A stretch of DNA of 64,000 nt from Halalkalirubrum salinum (GTDB lineage: Archaea; Halobacteriota; Halobacteria; Halobacteriales; Haloferacaceae): assembly GCF_005543295.1 (NCBI RefSeq), contig NZ_SRSG01000020.1, forward strand, positions 1 to 64,000. The letters run 5' to 3'. The stretch's first letter is position 1. The number at the start of each line of letters is the position of its first letter. Position numbers and translations under genes: made by a program. Below, piece by piece: positions 35,062 through 43,913 of this stretch. The notes below the pieces were generated by a model, which made no database searches, was not told where the DNA came from, and worked only from the letters and a program-made list of their open reading frames with translations.

Positions 35062-35805
35062 ATGCGACTGGCACGGATCGACACCCCGGACGGAATCAAG
35101 CAGGGACCGATCGATGACGGCGCTGTCGAGAGCGACGGTGAGCGGTACGAGATCGGCACTGATGGGATGTTGGCCGCGCCGTGTACTCCGACTTCGATCT
35201 ACTGTGTCGGACGGAACTACACGGCAACGCTCGACCAGATGGCGTACGATCGTCCTGACGAGCCGGACTTCTTTATCAAGCCGCCGGGATCGATCGCCGC
35301 CCACCGCGAGAAGATCTCATACCCCTCGTTTACCGAAGAGCTGACCTACGCCGGCGAACTCGCTGCCGTAATCGGTGAACGCTGCCATCGTCTTGCGTAT
35401 GAGGAGGCCGAGTCGGTCATCCGCGGATACACGATCATGAACGACCTTGACGCGCTGGATCAGCAGGGCCGAACAGCCCGCAAGGCGTTCGTCGGCTCAG
35501 GCCCTCTTGGTCCGTGGATCGAAACCGACCTCGACCCAACAGCGATCGACATGCACACCGAAATCAACGGCGACAGAAGACAGGAGTCGAACACTGAGTT
35601 GATGTTGTTTGACCCCTTCGAGATCGTCTCGTACCTCTCAGCGCGATTTGTCTTCGAGCCCGGCGATGTGATCGCCTTCGGGAGCCCGGCGAACCCGGGG
35701 ACCGTCGAGCCGGGCGATACGATCGAGATTACTTACGACGGCGTCGGGACGTTATCGAACACGATCGCCGAACCAGCCGACTCTGCGGCTTCGTGGAAAA
35801 AATAA
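35062..35805 (+). CDS. fumarylacetoacetate hydrolase family protein
   Basis: A 247-residue enzyme of the FAH superfamily (hydrolases, decarboxylases and oxaloacetate tautomerases acting on small oxoacids). Landmarks are YCVGRNYTATLDQM, EPDFFIKPPGSI, the metal-binding stretch ELTYAGELAAVIGERCHR, and GYTIMNDLDALDQQ; the C-terminal half has VIAFGSPANPGTVEPGD. Start at 35062 is preceded by a GAGG sequence and agrees with family starts (MRLARI); the promoter would also allow a leaderless start at ATG 35035, adding nine residues. Confidence 0.9.
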   Translation: MRLARIDTPDGIKQGPIDDGAVESDGERYEIGTDGMLAAPCTPTSIYCVGRNYTATLDQMAYDRPDEPDFFIKPPGSIAAHREKISYPSFTEELTYAGELAAVIGERCHRLAYEEAESVIRGYTIMNDLDALDQQGRTARKAFVGSGPLGPWIETDLDPTAIDMHTEINGDRRQESNTELMLFDPFEIVSYLSARFVFEPGDVIAFGSPANPGTVEPGDTIEITYDGVGTLSNTIAEPADSAASWKK

Positions 35806-35810
35806 CGCGA

Positions 35811-36758
35811 CTACGCTACGCGGTTTTCGAGATCTTCACCCGAGTCAAGCGCCGTGACGTTCGCCGCGAGGATGTCGCTCAGCCGTTCGTAGTAGTACGG
35901 CGTGTGGCCCGCGTTGTGTGGGGTGATCTGGACGTTGTCGAAGTCCCAAAGCGGGTGTCCCGGCGGAAGCGGTTCGGGATCAGTGACGTCCAACACAGCG
36001 CCCCCGAGGCGGTTCGATCGGATCGCAGAAACGAGCGCATCGGTGTCGACGACCGGACCGCGGGCGATGTTGACGAGCGTCGCGTGCGAGGGAATTGTCA
36101 ACAGCGCGTCGCTGTCGATCAGTCCCTCGGTCTCGTCGGTGAGCGGGCAGGCGAGGACGAGATGATCGGTCCGCGCGAGTGCTTCGTGGAGCCGATCGAA
36201 ACCCATCACTTCGTCAGTTGGTCCACCCTTTTCGGGAGAGTAGCGGACGCCGATCGTTTTGACGCCGAAGGGTTCGAGCCGCTCGGTGATCGCGTGGCCG
36301 ATGGCACCGAGGCCAACGATAGTTACCGTCGATCCCTGTAGCTCTCGCGTCTGGAACGACCGCCACTGGTGGTCCTCGGCCTGCCGAATCGCTCGAGGGA
36401 AATCACGCGCCTGCATGACGAGCGCGCCCACAACGTACTCGGCGATATTCGGTCCGTGGACTCCTGAGGCGTTCGTCACGGCAACGTCGTTCGCTTCGAG
36501 TGTTGAGATTGGGAGGTGACCGGTCCCAGCGTAGATGCACGCGAACAGATCGAGATTCTCAGCCCGCTTGAGGTCGTCTGTGTCCAGATTAAAGCCCGTG
36601 GCGATCCGCGCGGATTCGAGGAACTCGCGCTCTTCGCTCGGCGTTCGGGCGATTACGACCTCACGATCGGGCAGGCGCTCACGGATCGCGGCGGCGTATT
36701 CGCCCATCGCGAGGCCGTGGATCTTCTGGCGAAGCACGACGATGTCTGGATCCTGCAT
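35811..36758 (-). CDS. D-2-hydroxyacid dehydrogenase, NAD(P)-dependent
   Basis: A 315-residue member of the D-isomer-specific 2-hydroxyacid dehydrogenase family. The Rossmann motif TIVGLGAIGHAITERLEPFG is at about residues 150-170; catalytic residues fall in VNIARGPVVDTDALV (Arg), DVTDPEPLPPGHPLW (Glu) and ITPHNAGHT (His). N-terminal region CIYAGTGHLP and ASGVHGPNIAEYVVGALVM are typical. It converges with the FAH-family gene and is close to the D-lactate-type dehydrogenase. Start at 36758 (MQDPDIVVL); the upstream extension is Gly/Phe-rich and unlikely. Confidence 0.92.
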   Translation of the reverse strand: MQDPDIVVLRQKIHGLAMGEYAAAIRERLPDREVVIARTPSEEREFLESARIATGFNLDTDDLKRAENLDLFACIYAGTGHLPISTLEANDVAVTNASGVHGPNIAEYVVGALVMQARDFPRAIRQAEDHQWRSFQTRELQGSTVTIVGLGAIGHAITERLEPFGVKTIGVRYSPEKGGPTDEVMGFDRLHEALARTDHLVLACPLTDETEGLIDSDALLTIPSHATLVNIARGPVVDTDALVSAIRSNRLGGAVLDVTDPEPLPPGHPLWDFDNVQITPHNAGHTPYYYERLSDILAANVTALDSGEDLENRVA

Positions 36759-36893
36759 GCCCGTACGCAGATACTGAAATCCAAAGAAACCACCCTTCCC
36801 GGAAAAGCCCGAGCCGGATTTCGACACTGATCAAACGCCGATAGCCGACGACGGTCCGGAGCGTTTAATAGCTAAACGCGGCCCGTTGAGGGT

Positions 36894-38279
36894 ATGGAAC
36901 GGACAGACGTGGCAATCGTCGGTGGCGGCCCCGCCGGTTCCTCCGCGGCGCATGCGGCCGCCAGCGCCGGCGCGGATGCGATCGTCCTCGAAAAAGGGGT
37001 CCCGCGTGCCGATCGCGAGGGACTCGGCCCCGATTCGACGGACGCGGCCGGCATCTTGGACTACTGGGTCGACATCATGGATATTGATCCCGCAGAGTTT
37101 GACGACGGGATCATCCACCAGACGCTCGATCGCGCGGAGTTCATCGGACCCACTGAGTCGGTGACGCTGCGATCGACCGGGATCGACTCTTCGTACGATC
37201 ACTTCGGGTACACCTTCTTCCGGGCGAAGTTTGACGACTGGATGCGCGACAGAGCCGAGGACGCGGGCGCGGAGTACCGGGTCAAGGCGTCAGTCAGAGA
37301 CGTCGAGACCGATCTTGACGCCACGGGTGCGGACCCGCGACACCTGGTGGAGGTCGCAAACGGCGATCACATCGGCGCGGACTACCTGATCCTCGCAGAC
37401 GGCCCACAGCGGACCGTGACAAACCGCGTGCTCGATCGATACCTCCCGGACGGCTCGAAGGCCTCCGAGCGACTCGCCTCACGTACCGTGAACCACATCG
37501 CGTATCAGGAGTACCGCGAGTTTCCCGAGGAGGTCTTCAAAGAAGTCCAACACGCGATCAAGTTCTGGTGGGGCGTCATGCCCGGCCACACCGCGTATCC
37601 GTGGGTCTTCCCGAACGACGAGCCGATCTGTCGTGTTGGGTTGACGATGCCGATCGGCCTCGACATCGACGATATCGAAAATCGGGATGACTACGAACTG
37701 TTGCGCCCCGATGACGACCGAATCCCCAAAGGCAGTGAGTACATTCACCGTCTGCTCGAATGGGAGTACGGCGACGAGTACGACATCGAGTCGGACTTTC
37801 CGATCGTCGAGACCCGCGGCAAGCGAAACGGCACCGAGACGTATCCGATCTCCTCGACCAAGCCGATCGACTCACCGGTCGACGCTGGGATCGCCGTCGC
37901 CGGCGGTGCGATGGGAACGACGTCGGCGTTCCACGAAGGTGGCGATCACGTGGCCATCCGGACCGGCGCGATTGCCGGCGAACTCACAGCGAAGGGCGAT
38001 CTTTCGGGATACAACGATGCCTGGAAGGACGCGATCGGCGACGAAATTCTGCGGAACGTCACCTTTGCCGAACTCGCTCGTGGCTACGGGCCGGCCGACT
38101 GGGACCGGACGTTCAAAACGACGGCAGATATGCTCGGCGATGGGGGGCTTCGATCGTTCAACAAGAAGTTCACCGCGAGCGTCGGTGGGATGAAGATCCT
38201 CTATCGGTACAAAAAACAGAAGCGATCGTTCCGCAAGAAGGGCTACACCCAGCTTACCGAAGACGAATACGTCTACTGA
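36894..38279 (+). CDS. FAD-dependent oxidoreductase of the geranylgeranyl reductase family
   Basis: A 461-residue flavoprotein. It begins with the dinucleotide-binding motif VAIVGGGPAGSSAAHAAASA and VLEKGVPRADREGLGPDSTD; the substrate-side motif FRAKFDDWM and VAGGAMGTTSAFHEGGDHVA (second FAD motif) are typical of archaeal (di)geranylgeranyl lipid reductases. These saturate isoprenoid chains of membrane lipids or related cofactors; the exact substrate is not readable. The C-terminal 60 residues are basic and may contact the membrane. It is convergent with the SDR gene. Confidence 0.85.
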   Translation: MERTDVAIVGGGPAGSSAAHAAASAGADAIVLEKGVPRADREGLGPDSTDAAGILDYWVDIMDIDPAEFDDGIIHQTLDRAEFIGPTESVTLRSTGIDSSYDHFGYTFFRAKFDDWMRDRAEDAGAEYRVKASVRDVETDLDATGADPRHLVEVANGDHIGADYLILADGPQRTVTNRVLDRYLPDGSKASERLASRTVNHIAYQEYREFPEEVFKEVQHAIKFWWGVMPGHTAYPWVFPNDEPICRVGLTMPIGLDIDDIENRDDYELLRPDDDRIPKGSEYIHRLLEWEYGDEYDIESDFPIVETRGKRNGTETYPISSTKPIDSPVDAGIAVAGGAMGTTSAFHEGGDHVAIRTGAIAGELTAKGDLSGYNDAWKDAIGDEILRNVTFAELARGYGPADWDRTFKTTADMLGDGGLRSFNKKFTASVGGMKILYRYKKQKRSFRKKGYTQLTEDEYVY

Positions 38280-38309
38280 ACCTCCGAACCGACGATCGAA
38301 CCACAACAC

Positions 38310-39041
38310 TCAGCGGAACTGCATCCCGCCGTTGAGATTGACAATTTCTCCCTGTATATACTCGGTTTCGAGGAGATACTCGATTGTCTCCGCGACCGTC
38401 TCTGGCTGGCAAGCGTACGCTGGAAGGTGTGTATCGATGTTCTCGTGTCCTCTGAACTCAACTGCCTCCAGATATTCGAGAATCTCGTCATTCATGGCTG
38501 TCTCGACAGGACCGGGCGCAACCGCGTTGACCTGCAGGCCCTCCTCGCCGTACTCGCGGGCAAGCGCCCGAGTCAGGCCGTGAAGGCCGGCTTTGCTCGC
38601 GGCGTAACTCGCGTCGACGGTCCCAGCAGTGCCGCCGATCGAGGAGACGAACACCACGTTCCCGCCCGGAAGGAGGTGGTCGATCGCCGCGCGGGTGACG
38701 TAGAACGCACCGGTGAGGTTCGTCTCGATCACGCGGTGCCACTGCTCGTCGGTCGTCTCGCTTGTCCGTGCGGGATCGACGATGCCGGCGTTGTTCACGA
38801 CCGCATCGAGGCCGCCAATCGCCTCGACAGTCGTTTCGACCATGGCGTCCGCTGCGGCAGAATCGGTGAGATCTCCCTGGACGGCCACCGCGTTCGAACC
38901 CGCGCGCTGAGCCTTCCTAACGACCTCCTCCGCGGCTGCAGCGGATTCGTTGTATCCCACCGCAATGTCATGGTTTCCAGCCAACTGTCTCGCCGTTGCC
39001 CGGCCGATCCCGCTGCTCGCACCGGTTATGAGTACTCGCAT
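38310..39041 (-). CDS. short-chain dehydrogenase/reductase (FabG-like)
   Basis: A 243-residue classical SDR. The cofactor motif is LITGASSGIGRATARQLAG (TGxxxGxG), with NNAG in DAVVNNAGIVDP, and the catalytic Ser in VVFVSSIGG and Tyr-Lys in YAASKAGLHGL. C-terminal INLNGG-type end (VNLNGGMQFR) is standard. 3-oxoacyl reductases and many other SDRs look like this, so substrate is open. Start at 39041; an upstream ATG at 39065 adds eight residues. AT-rich bases around 39045-39070 suggest the promoter. Confidence 0.9.
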   Translation of the reverse strand: MRVLITGASSGIGRATARQLAGNHDIAVGYNESAAAAEEVVRKAQRAGSNAVAVQGDLTDSAAADAMVETTVEAIGGLDAVVNNAGIVDPARTSETTDEQWHRVIETNLTGAFYVTRAAIDHLLPGGNVVFVSSIGGTAGTVDASYAASKAGLHGLTRALAREYGEEGLQVNAVAPGPVETAMNDEILEYLEAVEFRGHENIDTHLPAYACQPETVAETIEYLLETEYIQGEIVNLNGGMQFR

Positions 39042-39150
39042 GATATTAGTAACTAATATATCCAACTAATCACTTCTGGTTTTGCGCTGCTGGCGATCGA
39101 CAGCGCATCAGCTCGACGACGAGGGGTGACAGGCGAAGCTACGCCAGGAA

Positions 39151-39336
39151 CTAGACAGTCGCTGCTTTCTTTCGGGTAATGTACCCGGCGACGCGGTTTC
39201 GGACGCCTTTCGACTCGATCGTCGTGAGCTGGCCGACGTTCTGTTTGTTCGTTTCGAAATCGGTATTGAACGCCTGCGGATAGCGCTCGAGGAGCGCCAA
39301 CGCGAGCTGTTTGATGTATTTCGGCTTGATTGCCAT
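39151..39336 (-). CDS. rps17e: 30S ribosomal protein S17e
   Basis: A 61-residue eS17, archaeal/eukaryotic-specific. The sequence starts MAIKPKYIKQLALALLERY and includes FNTDFETNKQNVGQL and RNRVAGYITRKK, the whole family core. It stands alone here, upstream of the SDR and downstream of purM on the same strand. Confidence 0.96.
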   Translation of the reverse strand: MAIKPKYIKQLALALLERYPQAFNTDFETNKQNVGQLTTIESKGVRNRVAGYITRKKAATV

Positions 39337-39418
39337 ACCGTCAGGTACCCTTGTCGAGCACTAAAACGATTCGTTCTGTGGTTTCTCTTCGGTGTCCAGC
39401 GAAGCCGGCCTCACCCGT

Positions 39419-40435
39419 TCAAAGCGACAATCCGCGGATTGACACGCCTGCCCCAGTTTCGACCCGGCCGATCGTCCGACCGTCGGTCTGTGCAGCGAGC
39501 GATTCAGCAGCGTCCGCATCGGCGATCGCGGCGACAAAACCCGTTCCCATGTTGAACGTTCGGTGCATCTCCTCGTCGGAGACGTTGCCGCGCTCCTGGA
39601 TGAACTCGAACACGGGTTGGGCGTCGAATGGATCGTCGATCGCATAGTGGTGCTCGCCAAGCCGTTCGAGGTTCGTCCACCCACCACCGGTAATGTGAGC
39701 GGCCCCTCGGACGCCAGCCTCGCGCATTGGATCGAGCAGGTCGGTGTAGATCCGTGTCGGCTCCAACAGCGCCTCGCCGATCGTTTCGTAGCCTTCGAAG
39801 AGACACGGATCCGTGTAGGAGCCGTCATCCATTGTCGCCGCTTTGCGTGCGAGCGTGAGACCGTTCGAGTGAATCCCTGAAGACGGCCACCCGACGAGCG
39901 TGTCGCCCGGCTTGGCCTCGCCGTCGAACAGCGCGTCCTTCCTGGCCAATCCGGCGCAGGCCCCAGCGAGATCGAGGCCTCGGACGACCTCCGGCATTAC
40001 TGCGGTCTCGCCCCCAACGAGTTCGATACTCGCGGCCGCTGCGCCAGCGGCGAGGCCTTCGCCGATCTGTTCGGCAAATCGTTCGTCGGGTGTGTCGATC
40101 GCCAGATAGTCGACGAACGCAACCGGCCGGACGCCCGCCGCGACGAGATCGTTGACGTTCATCGCGATACAATCGATGCCGACCGTCGAGTAGTCCTCGA
40201 GTGCCTCGGCGACGAGCAGCTTCGTGCCGACGCCGTCGGTCGCGAGCGCGAGATAGCGATCGCCGATGTCGAACAGCCCGGCGTAATCGCCCGTCCCCTC
40301 GCCGGCTGCACCGACAAGCGCCGCAGTCGCCGCCTCGCTGGCGTCGATATCCACGCCTGCGTCGGCGTACGTTAACTCCTCGTCGGCTGTGTCGCGCTCT
40401 CCAGCGCCGTTTGCGTTATCCGGCGTCTCGCTCAT
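39419..40435 (-). CDS. purM: phosphoribosylformylglycinamidine cyclo-ligase
   Basis: A 338-residue AIR synthetase, step 5 of purine synthesis. Landmarks: TYADAGVDIDASEAATAALV, LALATDGVGTKLLVAEAL (ATP/substrate loop), GIDCIAMNVNDLVAAGVRPV, SIELVGGETAVMP, and the C-terminal HITGGGWTNLERL and MGTGFVAAI. All are in order and the length is normal. It converges with nothing; rps17e follows after about 80 bp on the same strand. Confidence 0.97.
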   Translation of the reverse strand: MSETPDNANGAGERDTADEELTYADAGVDIDASEAATAALVGAAGEGTGDYAGLFDIGDRYLALATDGVGTKLLVAEALEDYSTVGIDCIAMNVNDLVAAGVRPVAFVDYLAIDTPDERFAEQIGEGLAAGAAAASIELVGGETAVMPEVVRGLDLAGACAGLARKDALFDGEAKPGDTLVGWPSSGIHSNGLTLARKAATMDDGSYTDPCLFEGYETIGEALLEPTRIYTDLLDPMREAGVRGAAHITGGGWTNLERLGEHHYAIDDPFDAQPVFEFIQERGNVSDEEMHRTFNMGTGFVAAIADADAAESLAAQTDGRTIGRVETGAGVSIRGLSL

Positions 40436-40563
40436 GGCTCAGTTGGGTTCGCGATCGGACAAAACCCTACTGATTGTCGCAGCGGATATATCCATCAATG
40501 TGGGTATTTGTTACCTCACAGTCGAATTAAATCTCACAATCGTGTATTTGCCGCTCCAGAAAT

Positions 40564-41193
40564 CTAGAGGCCGATCGTCGAAAGCGCGAGCAGCGTCGCG
40601 ATCACGCTCGGAACAAACACCGCGGCCCAGATGAGTTTGCTCCACGTGAGCACCGTCTTGCCGTCCAGTGGGCCGTACGGGATCATGTTGAACGCCGCTA
40701 AAAAGAGGTTGATGACGAGCCCGTAGGCACCGATCTGCCCGATGATGCCACCGATCGAAGAGCCAATGAGGAACACTGGGACGAAGACGACCGCGAGCAC
40801 GAGGTTCGTCACCGGGCCAGCGATCGCGATGATGCCGTTCTCGCGCTGGGTGATGTACCCACGGTGGTGAACCGCGCCAGGAGCGGCGAAAATGAACCCC
40901 AACATCGCACTCATAATTGCGAGGAACAGCATGCTGTAATCGGCCCGGAACGCCGCAGTCTGGCCGAATCGAACTGCGACGACTTTGTGCGCCACCTCGT
41001 GTAAGAGGAATGCGACACCCGCGGTGAGCAGGCTCACAAACAACAGCGGTCCCGCGATGATCGCCCCGATCGCGCCTGCGCCGCCGCCGAAAAACAGCGC
41101 GAACGCGAGGCCGAGCGCCACCCACGCGATCGCGAGATCTTTGAGTTCCGAATTGCTGAACTGGTAGCCAGCGATGGTGTGTCCACCGCTCAT
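40564..41193 (-). CDS. M50-type site-2 protease-like membrane metalloprotease
   Basis: A 209-residue integral membrane protein with about five membrane segments. The zinc motif HEVAH is at residues 65-69, inside the second hydrophobic stretch, and the second M50 motif NMIPYGPLDGK supplies the third ligand (Asp). It has no PDZ domain and so belongs to the minimal archaeal type. Its start overlaps the stop of the TraB-family gene by 4 bp; the two are on one transcript. Confidence 0.88.
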   Translation of the reverse strand: MSGGHTIAGYQFSNSELKDLAIAWVALGLAFALFFGGGAGAIGAIIAGPLLFVSLLTAGVAFLLHEVAHKVVAVRFGQTAAFRADYSMLFLAIMSAMLGFIFAAPGAVHHRGYITQRENGIIAIAGPVTNLVLAVVFVPVFLIGSSIGGIIGQIGAYGLVINLFLAAFNMIPYGPLDGKTVLTWSKLIWAAVFVPSVIATLLALSTIGL

Positions 41194-42884
41194 CGCACCA
41201 GCCCCCAGATAAGTTCGGCACTATTTCTTGCCCCGTCAATCATCAACTGCGAGACGCCCTCGATGCCGCCGAGATCAGCCGCAAACAGCGGCAACACATA
41301 CGTTACGAACAAGACACTCGCGATGATGCTGCCGACGTTGGTAAGCGCAACGATCATGATGAGCTTGAACAGCGGGACGTCGAACATGTCCGAGAGAATA
41401 TCACCGACCGGACGGGTCTCGTCGGACAACAGCTCGTTGAGCGTTGAGATGTCGCCGATATTGACAGAGAGATGTCGAAGCTCGAGGTAGCCGGTGAACC
41501 ACCCCGGTGCCAAAAGCGGGTTGATCGAGGTCATCCACGCGACCGCACCGCCGACGCCCGCCGAACTCCAGCGTGCGCCTGCGAGCTTCGCCAGCCCAGC
41601 AGCGAACACTGCGTTGATGAGGAACCACGCGCCGAACAATCGCAAGAGGAAGCCGTTCCTGACGCCGGCCATCGCCAACAGGATGAAAAACGAAATGAGC
41701 GCGATCGAGATACCGTATGCGACGAGTTTGCCCCACGGAATCCCGCGTCCTCGCTCAGTCCCCGTGATCGATTCCATCGGTGGTAGGGATGTCGGTTCGG
41801 CGAGATACCCTTCGATCCCCTCGCGGTGGCCTGCGCCGACAACCGCCAGGACATTATACCCTGCTTTGCGCAATCCGACGAGCTGGTGGGCGATGTAGGC
41901 GTCGCGCTCGTCAATGAGCGCTTCGGCTCCGCCCGGGCTGAACTGGCGGAACTCCTCCATCATCATCGTCACCACGTCGGCGTCGGTGAGCTCGTCGATG
42001 TCCAACTCGTCGATTCCGCCGTGTTCGGCTTCGGTCGGGCCACGGAGCCCGATCAGGCCGGCTGCGAGCACGCCGACTGCGACGCCAGCAGCGATACCCA
42101 GCGTGAGGCTGCCGAGCACGGTGATCACAAAGTCGCCGAGAAATCGAGTTACGATCCCATCGGCGAGCCCGAACCCGACGCCACCAACAATGCCAACGCC
42201 AACTCCGCTCGCGATCGCCGCGTAGAGGCGATCCTCCCCGGAGAGAAACGCGCCGCCGAGGGTGTCGACGGCGATCGCAACGACGCCACCCAACAGGAGG
42301 CCGCCAGTCACACTCGTCAGCAAGGCACTCGAGATCCCGAGTGTCCCGCCGAAGATCGCGATTCCCGGTCCGGCGAGCAATCCAAGGATCAATCCGACCA
42401 TGATACCGACGACCCGCCGATCGGTAATCCCGAACGCTAAGCCGCCGATCATTCGAAGCTTCTCGAGGACGGTCATCCGCGCCCAGAAGCGTTGGATTGT
42501 CTCTTGGATGTCACGATCGACAAGTGCGACGTCGATTCCGTGCGCTTCAGCGGTTTCGATTGCCGCGAGCATGTCCGCGCCGGGTTGGACGTCGAAGCGT
42601 TCGCCGAGGCGGGTCTGGACGTACGAGAGCATCCAGTAGGCGAGGAACTGAAACACCGTATTACCGCTGAGCAGATCGCTTGCGTCTAGATCCTCTGGAT
42701 CCTCGCCCTGCATCTGTCGATACCGACCCTCATCAAGCTCGACGGCGACGATGTCGGGTGACTCCTCGCCGATCGCCGATTTCACCTCATCGACGCTCTG
42801 TTGGGAGACGTGTGCGGTGCCGACGACAGTAACGCTGCCGGCTCCGTCCGGCTTGGCGGTTGTCGTGTCCGCGGGCGTACTCAT
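41190..42884 (-). CDS. TraB/PrgY family membrane protein
   Basis: A 564-residue protein. Residues about 15-160 form the TraB domain with the conserved motifs VTVVGTAHVSQQSVD, IVAVELDEGRY and, later at about residue 345, VVGAGHREGIEGYL (Gly-x-Gly-His). The rest is hydrophobic with many Gly-rich membrane segments. Bacterial TraB/PrgY proteins limit pheromone activity and are suspected metalloproteases of the EreA/ChaN-like fold; the archaeal role is not known. It overlaps the M50 protease gene by 4 bp, suggesting a joint membrane proteolysis function (inference). Confidence 0.88.
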   Translation of the reverse strand: MSTPADTTTAKPDGAGSVTVVGTAHVSQQSVDEVKSAIGEESPDIVAVELDEGRYRQMQGEDPEDLDASDLLSGNTVFQFLAYWMLSYVQTRLGERFDVQPGADMLAAIETAEAHGIDVALVDRDIQETIQRFWARMTVLEKLRMIGGLAFGITDRRVVGIMVGLILGLLAGPGIAIFGGTLGISSALLTSVTGGLLLGGVVAIAVDTLGGAFLSGEDRLYAAIASGVGVGIVGGVGFGLADGIVTRFLGDFVITVLGSLTLGIAAGVAVGVLAAGLIGLRGPTEAEHGGIDELDIDELTDADVVTMMMEEFRQFSPGGAEALIDERDAYIAHQLVGLRKAGYNVLAVVGAGHREGIEGYLAEPTSLPPMESITGTERGRGIPWGKLVAYGISIALISFFILLAMAGVRNGFLLRLFGAWFLINAVFAAGLAKLAGARWSSAGVGGAVAWMTSINPLLAPGWFTGYLELRHLSVNIGDISTLNELLSDETRPVGDILSDMFDVPLFKLIMIVALTNVGSIIASVLFVTYVLPLFAADLGGIEGVSQLMIDGARNSAELIWGLVR

Positions 42885-42936
42885 TGGGCCAGCTACACAG
42901 TCTCGCCGTTTACTTGTGTCGAACTACGGTCGCAGC

Positions 42937-43047
42937 TATAGTAGCGTTTGCAACTCTTTTCAGCAGCCATCAGCATATCTGATTCGAGAGAGGCTGTTCC
43001 AACAGATTCTGAATTGAAGTGGGAAGATAATTGCAAACGCTACTATA
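42937..43047. repeat. 17-bp perfect inverted repeat with 77-bp spacer (MITE-like or operator)
   Basis: TATAGTAGCGTTTGCAA at 42937-42953 is exactly complementary to TTGCAAACGCTACTATA at 43031-43047. The whole unit is 111 bp and has no coding potential. It lies between divergent traB (start 42884) and the winged-helix gene (start 43129). The sequence TCGCAG occurs just outside both ends (42930-42935 and 43052-43057), but not directly adjacent, so a target duplication is only hinted at. Confidence 0.85.
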
Positions 43048-43128
43048 CTCATCGCAGTCCCCGTCTTTGGATGCTACACAGACGAGAAAACAGAAGATTT
43101 GTACGTCTGCGGGCCACTCTATGGCGAT

Positions 43129-43842
43129 ATGGCGAAGCTCCTGCCCTCCCTCTCCGACGTGCCGCCGGCGACGAACGAGGAGCCTCGCGTTGTCGGTCTC
43201 GACAGCGAGGATGCGGACTCGGTCATCAACGCCCTCTCATCAGAAACCGCTCGAACCGTCCTTCATGCACTCCACGATCGCCCGGACACTCCGGCCGAAC
43301 TCGCCGATCGTGTCGACACTACGCTCCAAAACGTCCAGTACCACATCGGAAAACTCGAAGATGCAGAGCTGGTTGAGGTTGTCGATACGGTGTACTCCGA
43401 GAAGGGTCGTGAAATGAAGGTCTACGCTCCCGCTGACGAACCACTCGTGTTGTTCGCTGCCGCAGAGTCCGATCGAAGCGGAATCAAAGAGACGCTCATG
43501 GGACTACTCGGGGCGATCGGACTGCTCGGCGTGGTGAGCCTATTGATTCAACGATGGGCTGGGACCGAACAGGCTGCACAAACCAGCGATGGTGACGTCG
43601 GAGCAATGACCAACGAAGAAAGTGACCAGCCCGAGGCCGCTGACGACGCCGCGATGGACGCGGATGCGACGGCTGCTGACGAACCAGGTGTGATCGAGCA
43701 GATCGTCGATTTCCTTGCCAGCGCACTCACAGACGTGATCGACGCGATCGTCACCCTCGAACCCGGAGCGGCATTCTTTCTGGGTGGCCTCTGTGTGCTG
43801 CTCGTCGGGTTCGCCGTGTGGTACCGCGCTGGAAGTATGTGA
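43129..43842 (+). CDS. membrane-anchored winged-helix regulator
   Basis: A 237-residue protein. Residues about 30-100 form an ArsR-like winged helix (INALSSETARTVLHALHDRP, then TPAELADRVDTTLQNVQYHIGKLEDAELVEVVD). Two hydrophobic segments follow: about 125-142 (LMGLLGAIGLLGVVSLLI) and a C-terminal one (FFLGGLCVLLVGFAVWY), separated by an acidic Ala-rich stretch. The DNA-binding domain would face the cytoplasm, tied to the membrane. It is divergent from traB and separated from it by the 17-bp inverted repeat, which may be its binding site. Start at 43129 (MAKLLPSL). Confidence 0.85.
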   Translation: MAKLLPSLSDVPPATNEEPRVVGLDSEDADSVINALSSETARTVLHALHDRPDTPAELADRVDTTLQNVQYHIGKLEDAELVEVVDTVYSEKGREMKVYAPADEPLVLFAAAESDRSGIKETLMGLLGAIGLLGVVSLLIQRWAGTEQAAQTSDGDVGAMTNEESDQPEAADDAAMDADATAADEPGVIEQIVDFLASALTDVIDAIVTLEPGAAFFLGGLCVLLVGFAVWYRAGSM

Positions 43843-43913
43843 GCCTCACGAGATTTCCCCCTCGATGCGTCGAGAGGAACAGCTATTCATACCCCCAACG
43901 TATATGTGTGAAC

